Positions 39,865 through 50,799 of a stretch of DNA of 64,000 bases are shown piece after piece. The translations under genes and the position numbers were made by a program. The DNA lies in contig NC_073696.1 of NCBI RefSeq assembly GCF_029784165.1, positions 106,042,665 through 106,106,664 on the forward strand. The letters are read 5' to 3'. The stretch comes from Wyeomyia smithii. Lineage: Eukaryota > Arthropoda > Insecta > Diptera > Culicidae. How positions within the stretch are numbered: the stretch's first letter is position 1; every line of letters starts with the position of its first letter. The notes under the pieces are model-generated. The model was not told the DNA's origin. It made no database searches and saw only the letters and a list, made by a program, of their open reading frames with translations.

Positions 39865-40046
39865 AACCGAGCCTCCCGCCGTAACCGAAAAACCTACTAC
39901 GAAGATCCCACTTGCTTCAGCGAGATGCTCACGAGCATTCTCAGCTCTTGGGTTACAACATTGTCTGGAGAGATTCATTTCAGAACTGTACGGTAATCGC
40001 TATCAGTTGTCCGTCGTTTCATTCGGCAGACGCAGCATCCGCGAGG

Positions 40047-40084
40047 TTATAAATTTCACATTCTAGATGAACTTCAGTTCAGTT
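40047..40084 (+). promoter_or_regulatory. TATA box and initiator of the endonuclease-like gene
   Basis: ttataaat at 40047-40054 is followed 28-33 bp later by two arthropod initiator matches, ttcagtt (A at 40076) and tcagttgc (A at 40081). The spacing is right for TATA-Inr. The predicted start gives a 5' UTR of about 200 bp before ATG 40278. Confidence 0.7.
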
Positions 40085-40277
40085 GCATCTGGGAATTCAA
40101 ATAAGTAAAAACAATCGAAGCTGAAAGTTAGTCGCGAACAAGTGAACGCAGACGCAGGTCAGCCGTCGGGCATTTAAGTTGAACCGTGGAAGCACCACAC
40201 AGTACAATTTTATTAGCGATAGTTAGATAAAAACAAAAAAAATACAACGGACAGTTCGTAGTCGTAGCGGCCTTACA

Positions 40278-40356
40278 ATGGGAAAAGTGAATGGCGTGAT
40301 ATTGACCGCAGGTCTTCTAGTCATCTTCGCTGGAGAATGCTTCGTCGCAGGCAACG
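40278..40356 (+). CDS. Exon 1 of secreted endonuclease-like protein (signal peptide)
   Basis: 79 bp encoding residues 1-26 plus one base. It reads MGKVNGV then a hydrophobic core ILTAGLLVIFAG and a likely cleavage near CFVAG|N, so the product is secreted. The donor aacg|gtactt is not ideal, but it joins in phase to exon 2 to give GNAIESSCVLPL. A TATA/Inr pair lies 200 bp upstream. The full CDS is the join of 40278-40356, 45099-45329 and 45389-46299 (406 aa). Confidence 0.8.
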
Positions 40357-43300
40357 GTACTTACAACTATATCCTACTAAGCTGGAATTATATCTGAGCT
40401 AAACATAAAAGTGACAAAAGCAAAAGAGGGGGTGTGTTCTAGAAACGGTGATTTCCTGATCAAGTGTGTCTCTTTCAGTTTAATTGCGTCAAGTGGCATG
40501 TTCAGTTCATTTCAGGAAGTGCAAATGCAATTTTCCAATATAGTTTGTTAGGATGATTGAGATTAAACAGGCGGGGGGTTGTTAGCTGTAAGCGGTTAGA
40601 AACTGTTGAATACTTTGTCGCGTGGTGACATGTAATAGGCGACGGTTACGCTGAATTCGATTTTAACTGTTTACCCAAGATGTTTTCAAAGTGATCACCG
40701 TAATTATTGTTCCTCAACTAGGCGTTCTCATTCGGCGGGCACGAAACCCAACTATCCGATCAGCTGTTATTATCCGGTCGGTGCTAGACTCAGACAGACG
40801 ACCGTGCGTCTGCATTGAACATTCAACTGATGACGCAGATAAATGATGAACCCGAATCGGTGGACTAGCGAGCGACGAACTAAGCGATGACGATTCCTAC
40901 TGCTGCGCGCTACTAAGGTCAAATGAAAAACAATTTATGTAAAATCACCCTTGATTATGGTGGCTTGTTGTTCTAACAAAGTAACGCGGGCGGTCCATAC
41001 ATGAGCAAGAGAACTGATGGTTTTACAGTGTTCAAGCGGTAAAGTGAAGTACGGTTCGGAGGAAAATCGCGCATGACTTTTTAATTCGTTCGTTTTAAAT
41101 ATTAGTTAAATTAGTCAGATAAATGCGGTTGTTATAATTTTCAAACTTCCTCCTAGTCCAGACTTGTTGTAATATTTGTGATTATAAAAATAATACTTGA
41201 AAAACTGGATATCGCTCCCATTAGATTTTATTTTTCAATTGAAACTTTACGGTGGAATTCTTTTTTATAGTTTAAGTTTAGGTTTGAGTTTCAGTAAAAG
41301 ATCAAAACGATGGTCGCAGTGGTCCAAAATGGCAAAAAATGTAAATGTTTCTGCAAAAAAATAAAATTGCTGTGTCAAAAAAATTATAAATAAATAATTT
41401 TCAATTCTTGAAACGAAAAAAAAACAAGAGATTTAAAAAAAAATAACAGTAATAGTTGCCTTTACAGGCGTTGGTTTGAAAGTGAATTAAATAGTGTAGC
41501 ATTCAGGAAAGTGTCAGTACGTGATTTAATTCCCTCAGAAATTTTTTACCTGCAACAAATAACCAGGCCAAATAACTGATTTTGAGGTATGACATGAAAA
41601 AATTTCACTGTGTTTTGAAGCCTCGAAAAAGTTTTAAAAATATGAGTACTTTATTTTACCGTCGTTGAATCATTTTTTTATCTAAAAAATGCTCAGTGTC
41701 ACAAAAAATTATCGATTTACTCATGAAATAAATCGGTACCTCCTTAAGAAACAGAAGTAGCAATGCTAGCTAGTAAAAACCTGAAAAGATTAAGTCTATT
41801 TTCTAAATGGAAATACTACTAGAAGTTGTGGGTGAAAAAGTTTCGGCTGAAGACAACCAAAATAAATGAACATCCTTTGAAGTATAGCTATAGCTAGTTT
41901 CGTGAGATTCTCTTGTATTTTATCCTATAAAAAACCTCAGTTTAGCTGAGTAGTAAAGTATAATTGCTTCAAACAATGATGAATATTTTTCAATGAAAGC
42001 TCGAAATAAAACCTCAAAAAAACAAAAAAAGCCAAGAGTTACTTGGGAAAAGTTTTAATTTTTTCAACCACTAAAATGATTCTTGATTCTAAACCTGAAA
42101 CTATGTTCAAGCTACTATATTGAATACTACGTTGTAACCAATGAAAAGACGGGAAGTCTCCAAAGTAAATTGTTTCAATATTGAGGATTTGTTGCAGGGT
42201 AAAAAGCTGCGGAGTAGAGCGAATTTGTGAAAAGCTCAATCCGCGGCACAGGATGTAATCGTTGCAATATCTATACTTTCAATGCAATATCACTCTCTTG
42301 TTCTCGGTTCGATTTTTGATACCGTCAACCGCATTACAGGATATCTTAGTCTCTTTGTCTCAGTGTTAAAATTAGGGCTCAGGCGCTCTCCAATTATCAC
42401 TCTCATTTCTCAATGATCACAGATTTCTACAAGTACAGTTCAAATGGATCTCCAAAGCAATGCTCACAGCTTACATGGATTTGATCAAATTGAAAGGGAG
42501 TCACCAGGTGAAATTCCAATTATTCAAAGCGGACCTTACAGATAACCATGCTTCTAGTCCCGGAGAGAATTTATGGATCTCATGCCAGCGTTTCTAGTAA
42601 TAGATACAGAACGTGTTCAGCTAGTGACATGTGTACTTCGTACCCCAAGCAACAATTGAAACATAATAAAAAAATAAATTGTGATGCGAAAATCTTCACA
42701 CCAACAACGTAATTCGCGAGGTTGGATTTGTTGTTGAAACGTGTAAACGGCATTTGAAAACCTAACCTTCACTGAATAGATCTAGTGGGTGGAGCATATA
42801 GGTTGCCTACGTGATGCTTGCGAGATACAAAAACCAAACACACAAAAATACTTCTAAAAGTTGCTGTCATGTTCTGAAGCCATGTAACAGCAACTTTTGC
42901 TCGATTGTTCGCCTTATATTTGTTTTTGAGATGAGGTTATTTACTGCGTTGTAACTTCTCGGTACTTGAACTAGAAGTCGTCCAAAAAGTGTGGGTCTCT
43001 AAAACGAAATGTGATAAATTGCTTCGAATTTCATTATCACGCTGAGGTACTGATGAATTGAAAAAGCAAAATTAAAACTGGTAATGACCATTAGCATGAT
43101 AAGGGAAGCAATAATTAAAACTGAGCCATGAACTTGCAAGTGTTTCTACAGCGAATGACGTAAATAGTACAAACTAGAAAAGTGAATAGAAATTGATAAC
43201 TGAAGTTGATTCCTCAAATTTCTGGAAATAATCAAAAATAAATCGCTATACAGACAATCTCTTTCCATTCTGACCATTTGCCATTTTACAATCTTACCAC

Positions 43301-45098
43301 AACGCCATGAAGTTTCAATTGCGCCCTAGTTGCTGCTACGATGCATCTTCGTAGTTGAAATTTTACCATGCAGCATTTACCATGTTGTTATCGAATTTCA
43401 TGCATTAGTTCATACACATTGCGGTTTCATTCTTGAAACTTGTGTTGAAACAACGAAAATGTTGCAATTGGCTCCACCTCCTGCGCTTTTTCTGTGATTG
43501 TATAAGAAACTGAGATGTAACTGCAACTTAATTTCGCATAAGAATTTGTTGCTGTGATGCACAAAGTTCATAATCGAAACAAATTTTGCTGCTTGGGACA
43601 TCTTATAGAGAAGTTCATAGAGCTTCTTCATCCTATCATACGATTTAGCGTTCGTTTAGAAGCCTCTTAGTTTGATGGGATGCATGGATTGAACTTTTTC
43701 AATAATCTCACTGCACTAGTTTCTGTAACAAACAAATATTTTTAGTCAAATAATAAAAAATTTGAAATTTAACCGAGAATGTTAACAACACCGACGGATA
43801 CCTATGACAACATCTATCAGAAGTCTTTATACTATGCTGTCGTGAGATAACAAAGTGATGTAAATGCCATTTTTTCGAATATGGGGTTATTATGCCAATT
43901 TGTTCGTTATTCGAAGACCCATCTTTGGTATCTTTCTTTTATTTGTTACTTATTCGTACGTTGCATAAAATCAAGAAAACAAAATCACATATGAACCATT
44001 TCAATACAAATGTTACAAGTAACACGTTCGTTTTTGGGCCGTATTGAAAAACTGATCAAATGGATGTACGTCATAATGTCATATCACGGCAGTATAGTAC
44101 TGACTTTCTTGATTTCAAATTCATTGTTCAATTTCCTCAAATTAGATAGAAAAAATTCAAGGTGTCAAATTCCCAAAAACTACACAATCAAACAGTATAC
44201 TCCTCACAAAACAATTATAACATCTAACATCTGCCAATCCGGATTGTTGACCTTCCATTCTCCAGTACTGTAACATTGGTTGATATAGCAACCAAAACAG
44301 AACATCTCGGTAGACTAAATGAATCCCCCTCGGAAAGCATTTTGTTGTACGAAAATAATAATTATTGTTGACCTCAAGGTCGATACTACTACGATGGGTG
44401 TGCAAATGGTACTAAATAATCATTCTATCAGGCGTCTTAATTCTTGAGTCATAGAAACAGTTCTGCAGGTTACGTTACGCAAACTGAGGTAATATTGTGA
44501 TTTTTGTGAAAATTGGTCAATGAATTGCAGGTTTGATTTGCTCTCTCTCTCTCTCTGTACTTCATGTACAATTTTCCAATAGACAGACATGGTGTGACAT
44601 AATCGAAGAATAGCCCCATGAACTTATTTGATACGGGAGTCCATCTGTCTAGACACAAGCGAGTTTTATGATTATAATATGAAAATGTTACAACCGTTAT
44701 CAGCACTCAGCAAGGATAGAAGCTGCCTGTTTATGTATGTGTGCATGCGAGGGCTCGTAAAAGGTTAACAACTAGCAACAATATGGCACACAAAATAAAC
44801 CATGCTGCTACACTGGATGCTAAACAAATCACGCTCAGGTCACTGACGTAAAGCGCAATCACTGCTCCCATATGATAGACCAAGTTCAAGTCCGGTGTTA
44901 ACTAGTCTCGAAAGTTTGTCCTATCCGGTTGACCTTGTTTCTTGGAACGAAACGAGCGGATGTGCGAGTCACTTAACATTTGCCAATTAATCATTGAGCT
45001 GACACTTTCAACAACCATTATCATCATTTTATTTTTTAATTTTTCAATAGATCCAGTTTCATTTAATTTCATGTTTGGACAATTATTTATCATTTCAG
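40357..45098 (+). other. Intron 1 (4.7 kb) of the endonuclease-like gene
   Basis: gt at 40357, catttcag at 45091-45098. AT-rich, with a (CT)n run near 44540 and no transposon end or open frame that I can support. A frame open from 44942 into exon 2 runs through the acceptor and is not a separate gene. Confidence 0.75.
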
Positions 45099-45329
45099 CA
45101 ATCGAGAGCAGCTGCGTGCTGCCACTGAAACCCGACTGGTCCTTCTTCTCGCCGTTGATTTTTAGCCAAGATGGTGCACTGATTTCGACAGAAAATGTGA
45201 GCGATGAAACAGAGGATATCACGTTATCCGTCGGTGACGAAGTGCTGCTGTCCTGCACACCGAACTATTTCCGAGAATTTTCTTCCGAAAAAGTTCTAAA
45301 GGCAAAATGCAAAAAGGACAAAACGCTGG
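45099..45329 (+). CDS. Exon 2 of secreted endonuclease-like protein
   Basis: 231 bp, residues 27-103. It begins ESSCVLPLKPDW and contains ITLSVGDEVLLSC and VLKAKCKKDKTL. This is the N-terminal cysteine-containing domain that precedes the nuclease domain in insect family members, where a Gly-Asp/Glu-x-V-x-L-x-C strand is usual. It ends acgctgg|gtaaag, phase 1. Confidence 0.83.
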
Positions 45330-45388
45330 GTAAAGTTTCTGTTTCGTTTCTCATCAAAAGTTAAAAACTAATGAAAGTTTCATTGCAG

Positions 45389-46299
45389 TCGTCAATGGTC
45401 TGGACAAGAATTTTGTTTCCGAACTTTCCTGCGAAGTGCGTTCGATTGAGGAGATCATCGTCCCCGTTCGAGGTTGCCCAACAAGTGCCCGCTCGATCGA
45501 GTATGGGTACACAAACCCTGTTAAGGGCAAGTCGTACATTCTGGGTGAAGCATGTTACGACGTAAAACGTGGCCAGACGCTTTTCGTACACACCAAGATT
45601 AAATCAAGAAGCAATACGGTAGATGCTCTTGCCCTGAAGACAGAAAACAATGCAAATTACTTCCGCCAGGAACACCCGACCTCACGCTATAAGGTTGAAC
45701 TGAACAAGGCACTGAATATCAACGATCAAGCCGAACGATTTAAGGGAGTGTTCGGTATTAAAAATGTCCCCAAAATTGAAGCACGTCGCTATATAAATGA
45801 GGAGTTACTTACCCATAAACAATATCAGGCTGTACTGAAGCTAGCATGGAACTACCAGATTGTCAAAGATCTGGATGCGCTGGATAACTTCGATAGTTTG
45901 GTAGAAGACATAACTGAGCTAGATGCCAAAGAAATCGAAATTTACACTGGAGCTCATGGCATTATGCAATTGAAAGACAAACACGACAACAACGTGGATG
46001 TTTTCCTGAAGGAAAACCGCTTCCCGGTTCCCAAGCTGCACTGGACCGTAGTGCGCTCGGAGAGTAAAGCGGTAGCGTTTGCCGTGTTCAACAAAGCACA
46101 GCTCACAGACAAGGAACGGGACAAGGATACTTTCTGTCAAAGCATCTGCGACCAGCTATCGTGGATCAACTCGTTGAAGGAAAATGACTCCTACAGTAAT
46201 CCAGCGCTCGGATATGTCCTATGCTGTGAGCTGAATGATTTCCGCAAAACGATAAAGGAAATGCCACCGATAACCGGGGTTAAAGACATTCTGAAGTAG
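45389..46299 (+). CDS. Exon 3 of secreted DNA/RNA non-specific endonuclease-like protein
   Basis: Residues 104-406, stop TAG 46297-46299. The C-terminal half matches the insect branch of the DNA/RNA non-specific endonuclease (NUC) family: EACYD at 158-162, IYTGAHGIMQL at 288-298, PVPKLHW at 317-322, CQSICDQL at 353-360 and GYVLCCELNDFR at 378-389, with paired cysteines. Active members cut DNA/RNA extracellularly using a DRGH motif before the IYTG strand. Here that region (about 195-230, NYFRQEHPTSRYKVELNK) shows no DRGH or RGH, and the usual phenylalanine-rich stretch after it is replaced. I therefore infer a catalytically inactive or altered paralogue. Likely sites of action are gut, saliva or haemolymph, which the sequence cannot decide. 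Confidence 0.83.
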
Positions 46300-46449
46300 G
46301 ATCACCTGCCGATTAGGCCGTTCCTAGCAAAAACACAATTAGAGAAAAAAGTCAAGAAAAGCGCTGGCATGTGATTTAAATTTTTAGTTTTACTATTTAA
46401 TTATAAACAACCCCCAATGTGCAGAATGCTCTCTTAAGGTAGGCATGTG

Positions 46450-46455
46450 AATAAA
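46450..46455 (+). terminator. Poly(A) signal AATAAA of the endonuclease-like gene
   Basis: First AATAAA after the stop, 150 bp downstream, giving a short 3' UTR. Confidence 0.6.
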
Positions 46456-48013
46456 AGTACAACCGTATTAATTAGCAAATGTTCAAGTAATTTATAATTG
46501 TATCACAGAATAGTCTGAGTAAATGAAACAGCTATTAAAGAGGTCATTTTCCGAAGGAACTATGCTGCTCTTTTACACAATATTGTCCCACTTTTGATGG
46601 AGTTTCCTATAAACATTGACAACTATCGGTAAAACGGCAGTATATGTATTGTAATTTTCAAAACTCAAGGATGCAAAGTTAGCGTGAACTTATGGACAAA
46701 GAGTTAAGCTTCACTATTGCTGATGATGTATTAACTATAACTAGCAAGTGGAACAAAATTCGTTCTATCACTAATCAAATGATATAAAAATGCCAATGGA
46801 AACTACTTTTTTCACAAAGTTTTGAAATACTTTTTTTATAAATTTTGCTTATTTATAAATCAATATTAATAATGATTGAAATTTATAATTTAACATAACT
46901 CTTGATTTATATCAGAGTGATCTTGATTTATAAAAATGTTCTACAAATGAAGCATACACTGCATTTTGCATTGCTTTGAAGTTATCAGGGTCGAAAAATG
47001 ATTCGAATATAATCCAATTATCGACACATAGGCCCCTTGCTAAAAATAAATTAGTTGATTACTTCAATTCTTTATTTCAGGTATAAGACACAGAAAACAA
47101 AATCCTTTATGGTAGACTTCTGACGAATTGTTCTAGATCGATAGATAGGCTTGCATGAAGTTTTGGTGAAAACTATGGATTCCTGCGAAGTTGAAGTCTT
47201 TAGCTATTGTTGGACCAGGCGGTATCCCACCGTGAGTGCTGAAAAAGAGCTTCAGTGTTTTAGTAGAACCCCTGCGAGCAATTTTCAATTTCTCACTGCC
47301 AAGTCAGTCCCTACCTTCTTGAAAACGTTCGTGCACGATGCCGGTATACAATAGGAGACAAAACGGATATTAAAACTTTCTTCAGTTAGAATTGGAACGA
47401 AGCTTTGCTCCCCGAGCAGGAGAAAATATCATTATAATATCACAACCAGATATTGGAAATGCACCTCATTTTAAACTTAATATGGTTTACATAGTTGGTA
47501 AAACAACAAAAAATAATAACAAAGTATTGTTCCTCCAAGACTATATGAATAACAAAGCTTGATATTTCAATAACAAACCAAGAATTTGCATTAAAAATCA
47601 CGAAAATGACCGATACAGATATTTTCAACTTATGAACGCTGAATGCATAACTGATATATTATAAATAATCAATAATGAACAATTTTCACTTAAAAACATA
47701 CTTTTAATGAGATATTTTAAAATCAACTCAAATATCTCATTGAAGGCATAGCGAGATATGATATCAACGTAATATGATATTTTCATATGCATGCTTGAAA
47801 CGTGAATATCTTTCGAATAACACGATAAGTCCTCATAGCTAAATATGTTATTAATCAGTTATGATTTTGTTATACTCTCCTGCCCGGGTCATATTGTGGT
47901 GCTCCTGGTGAACGCATTTGGAAGTTCTTGGCGCCCACCCGTAGGAAATTTTGTTAGCTTACCTAAGTATTTTTGACATTCCTGAAAACGACTGTGTTTT
48001 GCGAATAATCAAC
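46456..48013. other. Intergenic region, no gene supported
   Basis: AT-rich. A 67-codon open frame at 47151-47354 has no recognisable similarity. The left boundary of the following transposase relic is not visible, and part of this stretch (about 47880-48013) may belong to it. Confidence 0.45.
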
Positions 48014-48160
48014 ATGGAAGCCGACAAAAAGAAAAAAATATGCACAGTTATTAGGCAAATTCATTGTGGTCTGCATCTAGGCTTACTGAACAGCTGAGAT
48101 TGCTCAGAAATATCGTATGGCGCGTTATCAAACGATATAAGGAAACATTGACGACGATTC
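48014..48160 (+). pseudogene. Mariner-type transposase relic E, N-terminal piece
   Basis: Begins MEADKKKKICTVIRQIHCG. After a frame change it reads RNIVWRVIKRYKETLTTI, the end of a helix-turn-helix. The reading continues beyond the inserted element D as TIRKP, and then in related frames GTVDWKLRGKILKTI. No TIR was found. Confidence 0.7.
48148..48160. repeat. Target-site duplication of element D, left (13 bp)
   Basis: ttgacgacgattc, repeated exactly at 49923-49935. Confidence 0.88.
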
Positions 48161-49922
48161 ACAAATCGACCACATTCTAATCGACGGCAGGTTCTTCTCC
48201 GACATCATCAACGTTCGCACCTACCGCAGTGCGAATATAGATTCGGACCACTACCTAGTAGCTGTGTGCATGCGCTCAAAACTATCGACGGTGTATAACA
48301 CCCGCCGAAGTCGAACGCCGCGACCAAATATTGAGCAACTGCGGGACGCCGAGGCTGCACAGGAATACGCGCAGCAGCTGGAGGCAGTGCTACCCACGGA
48401 AGAGCAGCTTGGCGCAGCTACCCTTGAAGATGGCTGGAGGAGCATCCGATCCGCCATAGGTAGCACTGCTGTAGCGCTACTAGGTACAAGGGCCCCGAAT
48501 CATAGAAATGACTGGTTTGACGGCAAATGCAAACGGTTAGTCGAGGAGAAGAATGCAGCACGGGCGAGAATGCTGCAACACCGCACGAGAGCGAACGTGG
48601 AACGATACCGACAGGCACGGAACAGCCAAAACTCAGTCCTCCGAAGGAAGAAGCGCCAGCAAGAGGACCGAGATCGCGTAGCGATGGAAGAGCTGTACCA
48701 AGCTAACGACACTCGGAAGTTTTACGAGAAGCTGAACAGCTCCCGTAAAGGCTTCGTGCCGCAAGCCGATATGTGCAGGAGCTTGGACGGCAACCTCCTT
48801 ACTGACGAGTGTGAGGTGATCGAAAGGTGGAGGCAGCACTTCGACGAGCATCTAAACGGCGATGCAGTAGAGCGCGAGGACGGTATGGCAACTTATCTTG
48901 GTGCACGAGCAGAAGACATCAGAATTCCAGCCCCCGATCTTCTGGAGGTGGAGGAGGAGATTGGTTGGCTGAAAAACAACAAAGCTGCTGGAGTGGACCA
49001 ACTTCCCAGCGAGCTATTGAAATACGGTGGAGAAACACTGGCTAGAGCCGTGCACTGGGTCATTGTCAAGGTTTGGGAGGAAGAACGAGTACCGGAGGAG
49101 TGGAGATATCGGCTCGGACCTTTGTGAAGATGGCGGATACGTACATCTGATTAAAGGCTGAAGCCAAAAAGATTGGACTGGTCATCAATGCATCGAAGAC
49201 GAAGTACATGAAAGGAAGGGGTTCACGTGAAGACAGTAATAGTATCAGTAACCTCCCACCTCGAGTTCAAATTGGTGGTGATGAAATCGAGGTGGTCGAT
49301 GAGTTCGTGTACCTGGGCTCACTGGTAACTGCCGACAACGATACCAGCAGAGAAATTCAACGGCACATTATGGCAGGAAATCGTGCATACTTTGGTCCCC
49401 GGAGGACGCTCCGATCGAGTAAAATTCGTCGCCGCACCAAGTTAACCATCTACAAGACGCTGATCAGACCGGTAGTCCTCTACGGGCATGAGACATGGAC
49501 TATGCTTGTGGAGGACCAACGCGCCCTTGCGGTCTTCGAGCGGAAGGTGCTGCGTACCATTTTCGGTGGACTGCAGATGGAAAACGGAGTGTGGAGAAGG
49601 CGAATGAACCACGAACTGCAGGAGCTGCTTGAGGAGCCATCTATCGTCCACACCGCTAAGATAGGCAGGCTGCGGTGGACTGGGCATGTTGTAAGGATGT
49701 CAGACGACAGCCCGGTAAAGATGGTTCTTGAAACCAATCCGTCAGGGACGAGACGGAGAGGTGCACAGCGGGCAAGGTGGATCGATCAGGTGGAAGACGA
49801 CCTGCGGACCGTACGCAGACTGCAGAGCTGGCGAACTGCAGCCATGGACCGAGTGGAATGGAGACGACTCTTACGTACAGCAAAGGCCACACCACGGCTT
49901 GGGACTGTTTGGTAAGGTAAGG
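48161..49922 (+). mobile_element. RTE-like non-LTR element D, 5'-truncated insertion
   Basis: 1762 bp between exact 13-bp duplications. It starts abruptly inside the endonuclease (QIDHILIDGR) and ends in the tail ggtaaggtaagg. The 5' truncation is typical of incomplete target-primed reverse transcription. It sits in transposase relic E. Confidence 0.9.
48162..49915 (+). pseudogene. Endonuclease C-terminus, linker and RT tail of element D
   Basis: A 287-codon frame (48264-49127), joined to about 34 codons before it, gives NIDSDHYLVAVCMRSKL (with the endonuclease SDH motif intact), the linker KFYEKLNSSRKGFVPQADMC and the RT finger motif LKNNKAAGVDQLPSELLKYG to VPEEW. The sequence then jumps to KAEAKKIGLVINASKTKYM, so about 200 residues including the palm active site are gone. 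A 235-codon frame (49208-49915) holds IEVVDEFVYLGSLVTADN, FERKVLRTIFGG and RLRWTGHVVRMSDDSPVK. Confidence 0.87.
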
Positions 49923-49935
49923 TTGACGACGATTC
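49923..49935. repeat. Target-site duplication of element D, right (13 bp)
   Basis: Identical to 48148-48160. Confidence 0.88.
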
Positions 49936-50525
49936 GGAAGCCTTAAGCCAATCATCGGAGTGGAACTGTCGACTGGAAACTGCGGGGTAAGATTTTGAAG
50001 ACCATCAAGTGGAATCCCAAATTGTCGGACCGAGATTTGGCCAGGAAATTCGGTGCTGCCCTAAGCGCCGTGACTAGAATTGGGATCCGGGAAGGAATAA
50101 AGTCGTATGGAGCTGGCAAAACAGAATAGTGTGGCTAAAATCCGTACTTAGAAGCTTTACGACCTGACCTGACCTGCTGACTGAGTTCTGATGAGCGGTG
50201 AAACCTGTGTCAAGGCTGACTTCGGGCAAACCCTTGGTCAAAAATTTCCCTCCGCAACGGCTTGGGAGAATGTCCCAGCCAAATTTAAAATTGTTTTTGC
50301 CGAACAAATTCGCACGAAAAGTTATGAGGCGGAGCATTTGCAGCTGCAGCAGAAAAACGACAGTATTCGTTACGAATAACACAATGCCGTCGGAACTGTA
50401 CCAAAAAGAGTTTCTCCAAAAACGAATTTTGCCTTCATTCGATCCCACGACCGTCCCGTGATGTTTTGATCAAATTTGGCGAGCTGTCATTACAGAAAAA
50501 TCGTTCAAGAATGTTATGCAGAGAA
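49936..50525 (+). pseudogene. Mariner-type transposase relic E, central piece
   Basis: Continues E: VDWKLRGKILKTIKWNPKLSDRDLARKFGAALSAVTRI (second helix-turn-helix), then MSGETCVKADFGQTLGQKF (first catalytic Asp region, normally MDDET), VPAKFKIVFAEQ and NLASCHYRKIVQECYAEKG. The second catalytic Asp is replaced by Asn (NLASCHY rather than DLASCHY). Frameshifts and stops are present. The third catalytic region is missing where element F begins. Confidence 0.8.
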
Positions 50526-50799
50526 AGGGAGCTGGGCAGTGCGTACCAATAGTACACCCGTACTAGTTGGCATAAAATAGACCCCAATGTGGTTCAAAGC
50601 AGCATGTCCAGCAACTTCTATGGTACCACGTGGTACCGACTGGAATACAAGCAACCAAGGGAAAATTGCGGAGGAAACTTGGTCGTATGCTGACAGGGAA
50701 GGGGGAACTGTTATCCAAGGAGGGTAGCTTGCCTGAGCGTCTGTTCTCCATGTTAGGGGCGGCTCAAACAACGTCTAATCCGGAACGGACGGCTGAATT

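Noticed and set aside
44942..45098. Extension of exon 2 upstream as a separate coding start
   Set aside because: The added residues lie before a clear acceptor (catttcag), and the spliced join to the signal-peptide exon is in phase.
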